DNA of 63,169 nucleotides from Terfezia claveryi. Its lineage: Eukaryota; Ascomycota; Pezizomycetes; Pezizales; Pezizaceae. Below the pieces are notes generated by a model that was not told the origin of the DNA, searched no databases, and saw only the letters and a program-made list of their open reading frames with translations. Shown here one piece after another: positions 22,821 to 34,694 of the stretch. The stretch's first letter is position 1; each line of letters opens with the position of its first letter. The stretch spans positions 1-63,169 of the forward strand of contig WHUX01000270.1 of the NCBI GenBank assembly GCA_015179025.1, in the 5' to 3' direction. The position numbers and the translations under genes are program-made.

Positions 22821-24290
22821 TATAATGTAGATATAGAGGTGAGTAAAGTAACTAAGAGGTATACCTAGACAGTAAGTAAGAAAGAGTCACACAAGTAGAA
22901 ATACTATATGTATAATTTGGGAGAAAGGCTAAGAAAGGTAAGGCAAGGGCCAGGAACAAGAGGTAAGTGGCAAGAGATAAGATACATATAAAAGTAGTTA
23001 CTACATATATTAGAGGAAGGTAGTTGTACTGTATAGTTATTTACAAGATAAGAAGGTATATAAGAGAGGTATATAAGTATAAGGAGAAGCTAGGTCTTAT
23101 ATTGGATATATAAGATATTAGGTAAAGATCTAATAAAAGAGCAGAGAGATAAAGATATATATATGTTCTGGTCCATTCTGGAATCCAGTCCATACTAGTA
23201 TAGCCCGGTCCATACCAGTATAGCCTGGTCTATACCGGTATGGACTGGATATTGCAACAGACTAGGCCATTACGGGATTAAATTGTTCAATGTTATGGAT
23301 AGCAACAAGGATTTACCATAACACTACAGTGGCCACATCAGCTACAGTGACATTAAAATTACTAAATAGGGACATATCTGATATAAAGGTTATTTTGTAG
23401 CAATATTTGGTCAAAGAATATCGGAGATAATATAGGCGACCTATCAAAAAAAATATTCAGTAGAGGTATACCCGAAATGAAGTTATTATTAGAGAAATGT
23501 TCTGGTCCATTACAGAATTAAAACCTTTAGTTCGTGAGAATTTTCTTCAATGCAACATACTTATTCAATATAATATATTGTGTACACTGACATTACCAGA
23601 GCACACTGCGGAATTACCAACATACTATGATATTCCCGCCCTTATATAGTGCTATTGATTTGGATCAGTTTCACCCCCTAGGTTTCACTCAACCTTGAAG
23701 CACAATTATTGAAGTAAATCTCAGGTGACCTTTGAGAAGTAATTCCTTAATATCTAATTCAAGTACATGGCAACTAACAAGAACTACCTAGGTATCGCAG
23801 AATTAAAGTATACCTACAAGACCCAAATAACTGCGATGGAAGGAAAGTAATAATGGGAAACAAGTGGCTTTAGAGCATGATGTAACATGTTCATGATACT
23901 TTGCTGTATGAAGAAAAGAACAAGACCTATAGTACTATGAACGAGAGGTATCATGAAATTACTTGTAGTAGAGTTTGAGCTTTTATTATATATAAAATAT
24001 ACTAGACCCGGTTTCCACTCAATTTGCCTTCATTCATCACTCAGAATGTAGATATATGCCATCCCGAAATGGCCCGGCAATCTCGCAATGGCCCAGTTTA
24101 TACCGGTATGGGGGCCATACCATTATGGACTGGGCAATCCTGGAATGGCCTAGTCTATACCGGTATGGACTGGAATCCTGGAACGGACCAGAACATATAT
24201 ATATTTCCAAGCTTAGAGGCCATAAAAAAAAAAGCTTTCTGAGATTCTCACCTTGAAAGCTAAGATAATAATTACCTATCAATAACACCC
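22821..24290 (-). repeat. LTR of B', interrupted by an inverted-repeat element
   Basis: Starts TATAATGTAG (TGTAAAGAGG in B) just outside gag and continues to the AT run at 23155-23164. It resumes after the insertion at 24205 (TTCCAAGC..., then CTTTCTGAGATTCTCACCTTG, compare 59870-59890 in H). The far end near 24290 is unclear. Confidence 0.7.
23165..24194. mobile_element. Inverted-repeat DNA element with CCGGTATACC-type subterminal repeats (1030 bp)
   Basis: Ends are GTTCTGGTCCATTC on the left and the inverse of GTTCTGGTCCGTTC on the right; the inverted similarity extends about 40 bp (…CCAGTCCATAC..GTATAG). Both ends are followed by several copies of CCATACCGGTATGG-like palindromes (left 23188-23250, right 24096-24175). 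A further copy of GTTCTGGTCCATT lies inside at 23499. It sits in the AT run of the B' LTR; (AT)5 flanks both ends, so the exact duplication (TA or 8 bp) is ambiguous. There is no transposase frame: a non-autonomous element of unknown superfamily. Confidence 0.75.
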
Positions 24291-26284
24291 AAACAAGTCT
24301 ATTCAAGTATTAAAACAAAATGATATCTTAATAAGTCTGTTTAAGTATTAAAGTAATGATACTCGAACAAGCTTATTTAAATGGGAAAACAAGACTAAGA
24401 ATATAGTTATTATATATATAATAGTAGGAAAATATATTTTTTAATACTTAAAAGGAATAAGGAATTTAAAGTTTACTCTAGGTAATACAAATATATATTA
24501 GTAAGAAAAAAGTGGCAATAGGATACTAGAGGGTATCTTTAAGAGATAGAGTTATCTCTTATATCTTTTATATCTTTTATATCTCCTAAGTATCTCCTAA
24601 GTATCTTTTATATATCTTCCAGTATCTTCTAATATCTTCCAGAGATACTAGAAAACATTCTGCTAATTGTTGAGACATACTTTATCTCTAGTGGTATTAC
24701 TATCTCTAGAGATATTAGAAACAAACTATTTTCTTTATTAATGTAGTAAAAAAGATTGAAAACAAACAATATCATCAAGTATTCACATATTTCGAAACTT
24801 GCTAGGCAAATGATAGAGATGACTTATAATTAATATTTAAACATGTAATTTTATATAAAATTAGACTACTAGTCTAGAAATGTATAAAATATAAATCTAT
24901 ATTACTATTAATAATAGATACAGAATACTTAGTAGCTACCGAAGCTATATACAAAATCTGCTAGATCCTAAATATCTTTACAGGCCTGCAACTTGAAGTT
25001 TAGATTCTAGTAACTTTATTTAGAGATAAAGAAAATACTAATAATCTAATTAGTAGGTGATTAAGTAATAATTATGCTAAAAACATTAATATTAGATAAT
25101 GATATATAACCAAAAAAGTAATAGAAGGAGTAATAAAAAATGAGTAGATACCAACTACTGAACAGGTAGCTAATATCTTTGTAAAAGCTTTACTATAATA
25201 AATAATTACCAAATACTATACTAAGATTAAGGTATTTCTCATAGAAATATCTTATATTTATATAATATATATAGTAAATTTTAAAAGCAATAATGTACTA
25301 TATAGATATATTTGATATATATATCTTGAGAAAGGTATAAGTACTTCTCTAATAAATAATATATTTATAAGAAAAAGAAAAAAAAAAAAGAAAAAAAAAT
25401 ATTTAATTATAATACTATATTTGTACGAATATATATTATATAAACTAATGATACCTTAGTATATATACTTCATAAATAATGATGTAATTATATACTTACT
25501 ATACTTTTATATATAATAACGTAATTGTACTTATAAATTATTAATTATAAGAAGCTAAAAAGAGATATAATTTAAGAAAGCTAAATTGTCTACCAGAGAA
25601 TTAAAATAATATGACAATATACTTCAGACACAATTTATAAAGGATAGTATAATCAAGAATATATATATTATTAGCATATTAGTAGAGATTATAATAAGAT
25701 CTAGATTTGAGTATAGAAGGGAGGTCCTATTTAATATTTTGATATTTTTTTATTTTTTTATTTTTTCTTTCTTTTCCTTATTATTATATATTTTATATAT
25801 CAATTATTTCAATATTTAGGGGAGGTAAAGAAATAAAGGACTTTTTTCTCTAGTGATAATACTAGAAAATAATTAGAATAGTAGATATTTAGTTATAATA
25901 GATATAGTATAAATAGGAGTTTGAAGAAGAAGAAATAGAGATAGACTTCTTCTATCATTATTATTGTAACTCTATCATACCTTACTACTTCTTAGGTCTT
26001 TTAAAAATTTATTTAAATTTCTTTATTTTTAGTATATATAACTATATATATACTATAGGTAAAGTTATAAATATAAATTTCTAATAATTTCCTCTAGTTA
26101 AAAAGGCTTAGCAAGTAATTACTAATAGTTAATAGGTTAGTATAAGTTAGCTTTTTATAAATTAGTATTAATATAAATTAGTACTAAGTAGAAATAATAG
26201 TTAAATAACTTATATTAACTTAAGCTAATATATATACTAAAGCTTTATAAGTAAGTAAAAATATATATATATTTATATGTATTA
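24291..26284. other. Extremely AT-rich relic region
   Basis: Long runs of A and T with TAT/TATA words, poly-A near 25370-25400 and a poly-T tract near 25745-25775. The only readable relic is the copia RNase H fragment at 24850-25250. The composition is what extreme RIP leaves; no gene is supported. Confidence 0.6.
24850..25250 (+). pseudogene. Ty1/copia RNase H relic
   Basis: Translation from about 24915 reads ...DTEYLVATEAIYKIC*ILNIFTGLQLE..., equivalent to the TEAEY...EA..W...L block of copia RNase H (compare TTEAEYITGST in F at 31355-31840). Further on, a degraded KNINIR...YIT..VIEGVI and EQVANIF.KAL correspond to the KHIDxxYHFxR...DIxTKA tail. Heavily AT-biased, with stops. The rest of the element cannot be traced. 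Confidence 0.6.
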
Positions 26285-26289
26285 AATAC

Positions 26290-26905
26290 TATTACAATAG
26301 TGTGCTTAGTTGTCTTGGTCATCACCTACAAGTACAAGTAATAGGCTATTACTATTGTTGCTTTTAGCATTACTTGCAATTGCAGGTAATAGTTTATTGT
26401 TATTGCTATCTTTATTATTACCTGTAATTGCAGGTGATAGGTTATTGACATTGCTGTCTTTATCATTACCTATAATTGTAGGTGATAGGTTATTAATACC
26501 TTGCTTAGCTTCTGAAATAGGGATTTTAGGAAGCTTATTCCTTTCATTGCCTTGGCTCAGAATTATGTATATATAGCTCCTATCTATCATACTATTATTG
26601 GATCCCTATCCAATGTCTTGTATCTTAATACAAACTTTGCCTCTTCTCAAGCTAGTGCAACTCCTCTATATACCCCCTTACCTTGTCTTATCTTAGTGAG
26701 CCTACTATCCACCTCACAAACTCTTAGCCTCTCCTTCTAAATATCCTACCCTTCGTAACATTATCTGTAACAATTATGGCAGGTGTCCATGACAATCCTA
26801 CTTTCCCTAGTTATATATATAGTACTACTACATATGTCTTACTTCATTTCTACCCTTGCTCCAGCATACCCCTTAGTTGCCATATCCTCCAAAGCTCTCA
26901 TTATA
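26290..26905 (+). repeat. 5' LTR of element D (616 bp)
   Basis: TATTACAATAG to CTCTCATTATA; the canonical TG...CA ends are mutated to TA...TA. Contains a 48-bp tandem array at 26360-26500 (AATTG[CT]AGGT at 26378, 26426, 26474). The run of leucine-rich frames here is a by-product of this repeat. Confidence 0.92.
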
Positions 26906-26949
26906 CTATGTTGGATTCTATGAATTAACTGGTACACAGTCATGTAGGA

Positions 26950-28110
26950 GGAGCTCTTCTACTACCTGCTGTCAGGTTCCAGACCTAGACAAGCTCCCCT
27001 ATACCTTCAGACCCAAATGAATTGAATGCCTATATCAAGAGGTTATCAAATCTTTGAATCCATAGATACTATAGGGGACAAACTCAGTAATAGCTTTGCT
27101 ATAGCTAAATAAAAACTGAGATCTGCTGATGAAGAAATCACAGTACTCAAAAATAACCTCGATAATGCTCCTATCACTCTAGACAACCAAACTACCATAC
27201 AGACTCTCAACTATACTATGGCCACTATATCGGCAACTCCACTCTCTATACCAACTGCTAAGATTGAAAGTATTCCAACTCCTCCTAAGTTTAATAGAGA
27301 TAAGGCTTGCCTCCGAGCTTAGAAGTACTCGGTAAACCTCAAACTAAATGGAGACTCAGTTAGATTTCCATTTGAGCAATACTAATTGGCTTATATCTTT
27401 ACTCTGCTGAAGGACAAAGTAGTAGATTAAATCTAGCTGTATGTTCTTGAGACTAAGATTAAGCTGGATAGTATTCCTGTACTCTTCACTATTTTAAATA
27501 GGGCTTTTAGAGACCCCAATACTATGAGCACTACTGGCCAAGCCCTCTGAGCCCTAAAACAATGCAATTTGGATCTGTCTATATATATAGTAGAGTTCTC
27601 CAGGCTGGAAGAAGAAGTATTATAGAATAACTAGTTAAAGTTCGAGCAGTTCCAAGAGAGACTGAATGACAAGCTACAATAAGCCATAGTCACCCTCCCA
27701 GAGACTAAGAGTCTCAATGAATTAATTGACCAGTCATCTAGAGTAGAACAATAGATAGCTAAGCTGAGACACTATTCTATCTTCCACTCTACCACCTACT
27801 CACTTCAGCAACTATAGCAACAGCTTGAACAACAGCAACCAACCCCTAAGCCTGTCCAGGTTCTGGCCTTGACTAATAAACTTACACATCCATTATTGGT
27901 AGCAGGAGGGACCACCCCCATAGATCTCTTATCTAGAAAGCCCCACCTTATGTAGAAGGAAAAGGACTGCCACTGCACTAATGGGTTGTATATCGTATGT
28001 GAGAAAGAGGACCACTTCATTATAGCATATCCTCTCCACAAGAACTGCTCTTTAGCTGCCTACACCATATCTGAATCATAAATCAAAGAAGTTGAAGAGT
28101 CCGGAAAAGA
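26950..28110 (+). pseudogene. Element D gag and zinc knuckle
   Basis: Follows the 5' LTR as in B. Capsid blocks TPPKFNRDKACLR and SVRFPFEQY..LAYIFTLL (27280-27420) match B gag. Knuckle at about 27985-28040 reads YIVCEKEDHFIIAYP: first Cys replaced by Tyr and last ligand Tyr as in B. Stops such as CAG-to-TAG occur throughout. Confidence 0.85.
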
Positions 28111-28239
28111 GAAGTCCCTTGTCTAGTTACTAATACTAGTGAGAGACCTGCCCTAGGTCATTTATCTTTTTTATCTTTTTCTATTCACTCTATATCTATT
28201 GATGAGTCTCACCCATTCAGTAAGCCTTTTGTTGTACCT

Positions 28240-29700
28240 ATTATGATATTCTACAATGATAAAACCCTTGTTATATTAGCCCTCATAGACTGTGGAGCCT
28301 TAGGAATTGTCTTCATTGACTAGACCTTTGTCAGTAAAAACTCTATACTCATATCCAAGCTTAAAACCCCCCCTCCATCTTTTCAATCTTATAGATAGTC
28401 AACCCATCTTCTCAGGAGCTATCATAGAACTTGCATGCCTTCCTAGTACACTTAGAAACCATAGTAAAAACCTCCCTATGTTCATTATTAAGCTCAAATA
28501 CTCTATTGTCTTGAATATTCCATAGCTTAGAATGCATAATGTCTCCATCAACTTTAGATCATAAACCCTACAATTTAATAGTCCCTACTACTAGAAGTAT
28601 TGTAGAAGTCTAAGGATTGCTATTACTGGGCTATGTGCACTGCTATCCCCCATAGACCACCCAATCTAGGTGGTACATTAGACTGCCCATATCAATGCTG
28701 TGACTCCCACTATCTCTCCTATCTCCCCTGTCTCCTCTATCCTTCCTGCCTTCCCAAAGCCCCTTAATATCAACTTCATTAGAGCAGAGGCCTTTGTTTA
28801 CTTTACTAGGCAGCATAAGCTTAAAGTATATACCCTTTTAATTTATGAGATTAACCTAGAAATTAATAAGCTATAGCCGAAGGAGGAGTGGAAAGCTATA
28901 GTGCCAGATGAGTACTACAAATTTATAGACCTGTTCTTGGAAAAAGCAATAGAGAACTTAGTATCATATTGATCATATGACCACACTATCCCCCTAGTAG
29001 AAGGAAAGGCCCCACTATATAGTCTGCTCTATAAGATGTTTTGGCTAGAATTAGAGGCCCTGAAGAAGTACTTAAAGGAGAATCTCAATAAGATCTTATT
29101 AGGTACAGCTCTTCCCCAGTTGGAGCCTCTATGCTATTCGTTAAGAAATCGGATAGATCTCTTCAGTTGTGTGTAGATTATCGTGGCTTAAATGAAATAA
29201 CAGTGAAGAACAGGTATTCCTTGCCTCTGATTTAGGAGACTCTGGCAAGGTTATATAAGGCAAAATAGTTTACCAAACTGGATTTAAGAGGGGCTTACAA
29301 CCTAGTATAGATAGCTAAGGGAGAGGAGTAGAAAACAGTCTTCCATACTCAGTATAGGTATTTTGAATATAATATTATGCCTTTCAGTCTAACCAATACC
29401 CCAGCCTCCTTTTAATACTTTATTAATGAAACCTTGTGGGACTTCTTAAATATATTCTACAAAGCCTACCTTGACAATATTCTTAATTACTTGGACTTCT
29501 TAGCTAAATACAAAATCTATATCTAACAAGTCCTGGAGAAACTGGAACAAGTCGGGTTATACCTTAAGCTAGAAAAATGCGAATTCTATGTACAAGAGGT
29601 AAAGTATCTGGACTTGATAATAACTACTAAAGGTATCAGGATGGACCATGCTAAAGTTGCTATAATCTAGGAGTAGGAAACCCTGGCCAACTTAAAGGAT
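28240..29700 (+). pseudogene. Element D protease and reverse transcriptase
   Basis: Protease core LALIDCGALGIVFID at ~28285-28325. RT from ~28900 (FLEKAIENL...), with [22 protein letters not shown] at 29170-29230, FTKLDLRGAYNLV (first catalytic Asp) at ~29270, MPFSLTNTPASF at ~29380, and YLDNILNYLD at ~29468, where the usual [10 protein letters not shown] has D-to-N in the second catalytic Asp. That change alone inactivates the polymerase. G-to-A in GAC gives AAC/AAT, consistent with RIP on the other strand. Confidence 0.88.
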
Positions 29701-30711
29701 GTACAAGCATTGCTATAATTTATCAACTTTTACTCCTGATTTATCCTGGAATACTCAAGGATCGTAGCACCCCTAATGGCTTTGATGAAGATGAAGGTGG
29801 AAGCTGGCTTATACTTGATAATGAAAAAGGACTTCTAATGAAATTCGGCAGCCCAAGTAGCCTTCAAAAACATTAAAAAGGCCTTCTATTCAGTACCTAT
29901 TCTAGCCAATTTCGACAATAACTATGAGTGTATTATCGAAACTGATACCTCCGACTATGTCTCTGCAGGAATTCTATCCCAGAATGATGACAATAGGATT
30001 TTTTATCCAGTAGCCTATTTTTCAAAGAAATAATTCTCAGCAGAGTGCAATTATGAGATCTATGATAAGGAATTAATGGCCATTGTATGAGCATTCAAGG
30101 AATGGAGGCTCTACCTAGAATCAGTAAAGGGTATTATTGAGGTCTTTTCTGACTACAAGAACCTGGAATACTTTACAACCACCAAGTTGTTAAACTACTA
30201 GTAGGCTAGGTGGTCAAAATTCCTTTCTCAGTTCAACTTCAAAATAAGATACTGCCCTGGTAAGGCTGGTGGTAAGATAGATGCATTAACTAGAAGATTA
30301 GGAGATCTCCCTAAAGAGGGGAATAAAAGGTTGAAGTACCAGAATCAGGTAGTACTGAAACCTGAAAATCTTAACCTGGCAGCTAATACCCTTGCTGATG
30401 CTGATGCTGATACTAATACTAAAGCTGAAGTAGACTCTGGAGTAGATCTCTTTTTGTAGATATAACAGGCATATGTAGAGAACCCCCTAGTTAAAGATAT
30501 AATCACAAGAGTGGAATCTGAATAGTGCCACTATACTAAGATTTCCCTAGCTGAGTATACAACTCAGGATAGCCTTTTCTACTACCTGGACCACTTCTAT
30601 ATACTTGCAAATAATGAGCTATACCTTCAACTGATTAAGGAACACTATGATACCTTTGCTATATATCACTCTAAGATGGCTAAGATATTAGAGTTGCTTT
30701 CTATTGAAAGA
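29700..30711 (+). pseudogene. Element D RNase H and integrase N-terminus
   Basis: RNase [23 protein letters not shown] at ~29895-29960, [37 protein letters not shown], and [19 protein letters not shown] to ~30200. The following linker AD.DAD.NTKAE... precedes the integrase zinc region EHYDTFAIYHSKMAKILELL, where copia F interrupts at 30711. Confidence 0.85.
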
Positions 30712-31340
30712 TTACTATGAGCGGAGGTATTGCAGTAGTATTTATGGAGGTAGTAGCAGTGGACAGTAGTACTATGAAACAGAGAGTGCAAGCGAGCAGA
30801 GGTGTGAGAAAGCAGATAGTAGAACTATATTGAAAGTAGATAGTCTATTGAGTTTAATCGAGAAGTATATATAAGTAGATATAGGTGTAGGAAACTCATA
30901 TATAATGGTATGAGTTGAGGGTAAAGATCTAGTAAGAAAGTCTAAGTTACATAACCTAAGAATAGAATATAGTGCACATATAAATAAAGAAATACATAGA
31001 GGTGTATGACTGAGATAGTAATATGAGTCAACGAATATAACAGAAAGTTATAGAAGAGGTAATCATTGAGTCATAACAACTAAGATAAGTAAGCAGTAAC
31101 CTTAAGTAGTAAAGCAGCATCATGCAATGATAATAGATACTAAGTTAGAAAAGTAAGCAAAGATAATGGGAACATATGAATGATATGTGAACACATGTGA
31201 AAGAAATAATACAGAGATCCTTAATCGGGTAGCAAGTATCCATATTGGGTATCAGTATGATGTGGAAGTAATCATAAGAGAAATCGATGTATTGTATGGA
31301 AATACTTAACTATATTGAAAGGAAATGATTATTTTTAACA
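30712..31340 (-). repeat. 3' LTR of copia F (629 bp)
   Basis: Plus-strand TATTGAAAGATTAC to ATTTTTAACA; in element sense TGTTAAAAAT...TTTCAATA. Matches 35792-36425. Confidence 0.93.
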
Positions 31341-31354
31341 CCCCTTCTCACTTG

Positions 31355-31840
31355 TTATCTCATGATTAATCCTTTAAGATAGGAGAACCATGGACCAGGA
31401 AAGGCCTTTGTGTATATGTCCACTGGATTGGGTACACTAGGAATATGTAAAAGCGTTATAGTGCCGGAGTTAACGAGTTCACGAACAAAGTGGTAAGTAA
31501 CGTCAATATGTTTTGACTTATCAGAGATTCGAGGATTATGAGACAAGTCGATAGAGCCGTTATTGTTACAAGATAGGGCAGAAGGAATATCTTTGATAGA
31601 AAGCTCACTTAGTGCGTTCTGAAGCCAAATTTGTTGTTTAGCAACAGTGGAACCAGTAATATATTCTGCTTCGGTAGTGGAGGTTGTCATACATTTTTGT
31701 TTTTGTAATCTCCAACAGATAGTACTAGAGGCGAGCTTGAAGATATATCTTGAGGTCAACCATCGAGTGTCATGACATCTAGCAAAGTGTGAATCAGTAA
31801 ATCCTTTGAGTGAAAGTGGTTGTCTGAGTTTATAGGTCAA
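31355..31840 (-). pseudogene. Copia F RNase H domain
   Basis: The longest uninterrupted block of F: 161 codons with LKGFTDSHFARCHDTRW (first catalytic Asp, TDSDFAG in C), ICWRLQKQK, TTSTTEAEYITGST (second acid), LSCNNNGSIDLSHN and KHIDVTYHFVRELV, ending DIYTKAFPGPWF...LKGLIM. The Asp-Asn change in LSC(D/N)N is a decay step. Removes RNA from RNA/DNA hybrids during reverse transcription. Ends 15 bp from the 3' LTR. Confidence 0.92.
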
Positions 31841-33400
31841 GGTAAGATCACGAGTACCCTTAAGGTAGTGTAGGACTTATTTAACTGCTCCAAAGTGATC
31901 CTTCGATGGTTTGTAAGAGAATTATGAGAGAAGATTTATAGAGTATACTAGGTCAGGATGTGTTCCAATAACTGAATACATGAGTGATCCAATAATTTGT
32001 TGATATAGGGAGATGTCAGTAACCTCATCTTCATCTGTACATTGTCGAAGACTATGGTTCGAGTCAAAAGGAAGAGTGACAGGGTTGTAGTCCATCATAC
32101 TGAAACGTTCGAGGATCTTATCGATGTAGGAGAATTGGGATAGTATGATACTGTGCTTAGAGTACTCAATTCAAATTCCTAGAAGCCAATGTAAGTTACC
32201 TATATCAGTTAACTTAAACTCCTGTTTGAGTGACTGTTTGGTAGACTTCATAATAGTTGAGTCTATATATCTGAATAAAGTAATGTCATCAATATAAAAG
32301 GCGAGTATAATTGTGCCAGACTTATGGATGAAGAGGCAGAGGTCAAAGGCATAAGCAGAGAAACCTATTGTCAGGAGGAAAGATATTAATCGTCCACACT
32401 ACTGATAAGGAGACTACTTTAATTCATAAATGGATTGGTTAAGTTTAGTATACATGCCATCAATCTGGGTGCCTTCTAGGAGTTGCATGTAGATAATTTC
32501 ATTCAAAGAGCCATAAAGAAAGGCTGCTTTGATATCCATTTGTTGAGGTTCCATTGGAAGTGGGCAGATAAAGTGATAAGGAGGCGAAAAGAGTCATATA
32601 AGATAACAGAAGAAAAGATTTCATTAAAGTCTATGCCGGATTGTTGAGAGAAACCTTGAGCAACTAGACGAGCCTTGTACTAATCAATATTCCTATTAGC
32701 ATCTTGTTTAAGCTTAAATACCCACTTGCTTCCAATAATATTCCTATCCTATAGTATTGGAACCACTTTCCAAATATCTTGATTCTTCATAGCTTCCAAC
32801 TCATCATTCATAGCCTTTCTCATTTTTCTTCATCAGGTGAATTAACAGCCTGTTTAAAGGTTCGAGGTTCATCACTATATTGTAAGACTAAAGTGATCAA
32901 CACTTTATCTTCTTCATTGTCCTCATTAAAGACTTCAGGTGGTCTTCGATTAATCTAGAATGACTATCAAACTGTATCTTTGTACTAATTATAGAGACAA
33001 TAAGAGCTTATGCAGTTCCGAATTTAATTGGTTTGAAAACAGCTCGACCTGCCTTAGTAATAGTTGTTGGTCTAACTATTTTTCCACTAACGATTTAGGT
33101 GAAGTTTCTATGTTGGAGTCATCGGTAAAGATTGTCGAAGGTCTTGAGGAAGTGAAGTAAGTGGTGAGTATTCATCTTAATTCTGAGGTGGAGGAGATAA
33201 GTGAACTTGTGGAGTTGGTTTGGATATAGGTCCAGGAGCTGGTAGAGGAGAAGATGATGTTGCAGTTGATATTGAAGGAATAGGTGGTGAGGAAGTAGTT
33301 GTATCTAATGTTGTTTCAGTTGGATGGGAAAGAGTCATACTAGGAAACCATGCTTTATGAACGAGTAGGTGTCCCTTGAAATACCATTCTTCTGCTTGTT
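31841..33400 (-). pseudogene. Copia F reverse transcriptase
   Basis: Minus-strand RT motifs: KWVFKLKQDANRNID.YKARLVAQGFSQQ around 32740-32630, GFSAYAFDLCLFIHKSGTIILAFYIDDITLF around 32370-32270 (catalytic YIDD), and the thumb with SYIDKILERFSMMDYNPVTLPF around 32160-32070. Several stops (TAG, TAA) and at least one frame change break it. Confidence 0.85.
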
Positions 33401-34690
33401 TTGGATTTTATATATACTATTGTTGCCAGAGATATTTGTTTGGGAATTCTAAGCTAGTGTATGGGATTACTTCAAGTAGAGAAGCAGGAGAAGAAACAGT
33501 ATTCGTAATTGGTGACGGTGATGAATTAGTCGAGTTAGATGTAAGTAGAGGTACCCCTTCTGGAGTTGTACTTGGTCCGAAAGTGACATCTTATGCTCGA
33601 ACTGTATAAGTATATTTTCTAGAAAGTACATAGACCTTATAGATAGCTGTGCTATTAGTATAACCAATGAATATACCTTTCTCAGCCCGTGGTAGGAGTT
33701 TACTGCCTGCAGGTCATCGTTCCTCAAGTATGTATATATAACATTCCTTGCCGAAAGGTTGAAGGTGAGAGATAGTAGGTTTACTGTCATAAAAGACCTC
33801 ATAGGGAGTCTTTCCTTTGACAGCACTATGAGGTGACCAATTTCAGAGGTAGGTTGAAGTTGAGCATACTTTAGCCCAAAATCTTTTGTCTATATTTGTC
33901 AACATAGCCCTTATTATATTCTGTAATGTTTAGTTGAAGCGTTCAGCTACACTATTAGATTCATGAAAGTAAGTGGGCGTTAGTTCATGCACGATGCCTT
34001 TTGGCTTAAAGAACTATTCGAGATCTTTGTTAATATACTCTCCACCATTATCAGTATGAAACTATTTAATATAGTGTAATATTTGCTTTTCAACTAAGGT
34101 AACAAAGTCTTGGATTGATTTGGTTGAGTGGATTTCTGTTTAAGAAGTAGACTCAAGAAGCATGAGAGTAGTTATTAATAAGTGTGATAAGTAGCTTGCT
34201 CCACCAAAAGAGGGTGTGGAGTTTACCACTAAGATCTGAGTAATGAGTTGAGAATATTGGAGGCACGAGATATTTAGGCTTAGGGACAGAGTGAGTAGAT
34301 TTGGGAGTATGCATGGCTCGCAATGATAGTTATCAGGGTGTTGGAGAATATCACTATCAGAGTAGAGTTCTTTATGTTAGGAAGTAATGGCTTGATGACC
34401 AATGACTAATGCCAGTGATCGATGTTTTCAGAGAAGGAAACCAATGCCTTTTCATTTGACTCAATAATAACGGAGACTTCCAACAAATTCCACCATAAAT
34501 AACAGAATCATTACCTTTCTTCTAACATAAAACCCGAGTCAGTAGAAAAAGTGAAGATGAGATTAACAGCATTCCAAGAAACAGTGAGTGACCAAGAGAA
34601 GGAACATATGAACATTGACAAGACAACAGTGGAAGTAGAGCCGTTAGGGAGTAGACATTAAGAAGGACATCCCTTTTCCTTTAGCTTCAG
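33400..34690 (-). pseudogene. Copia F integrase
   Basis: Minus-strand blocks correspond to the C integrase (55980-56660): HTDNGGEYINKDLE around 34060-34020, HESNSVAERFN around 33980-33930, NIRAMLTNIDKRFWAK around 33910-33870, and KGKTPYEVFYDSKPT near 33800. The zinc region and first acid lie further upstream (34150-34450). Stops and frame changes prevent a product. Confidence 0.8.
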
Positions 34691-34694
34691 GAGA

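Larger units (their letters stand above)
20533..24290 (-). mobile_element. Decayed gypsy element B' (B family, minus strand)
   Basis: Follows the pattern of element B on the minus strand: segment before RT (20533-20720), protease (~20880-21110 and 21440-21500), zinc knuckle (~21600-21740), gag (~21900-22800) and LTR (from 22821). Nearly every CpA and TpG has become TpA, so no frame survives. It has no RT or integrase part here: its 3' side abuts the LTR of A'. Two later insertions lie in it: a solo LTR (21130-21438) and an inverted-repeat element (23165-24194). Confidence 0.85.

Noticed and set aside
24024..24306. Three overlapping frames near 24.0-24.3 kb with repeated tryptophan and glycine.
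   Set aside because: They are translations of the palindromic CCGGTATACC-type repeats of the inverted-repeat element.
26360..26500. Regular repeat-spacer pattern, CRISPR-like.
   Set aside because: Three degenerate 48-bp units within an LTR of a eukaryotic retroelement, with the spacers repeated as well.
26306..26590. Leucine-rich and Asn/Asp-rich repeat proteins on both strands.
   Set aside because: They are translations of the 48-bp LTR tandem array; the period explains the protein repeats, and the same happens at 37784-38050.
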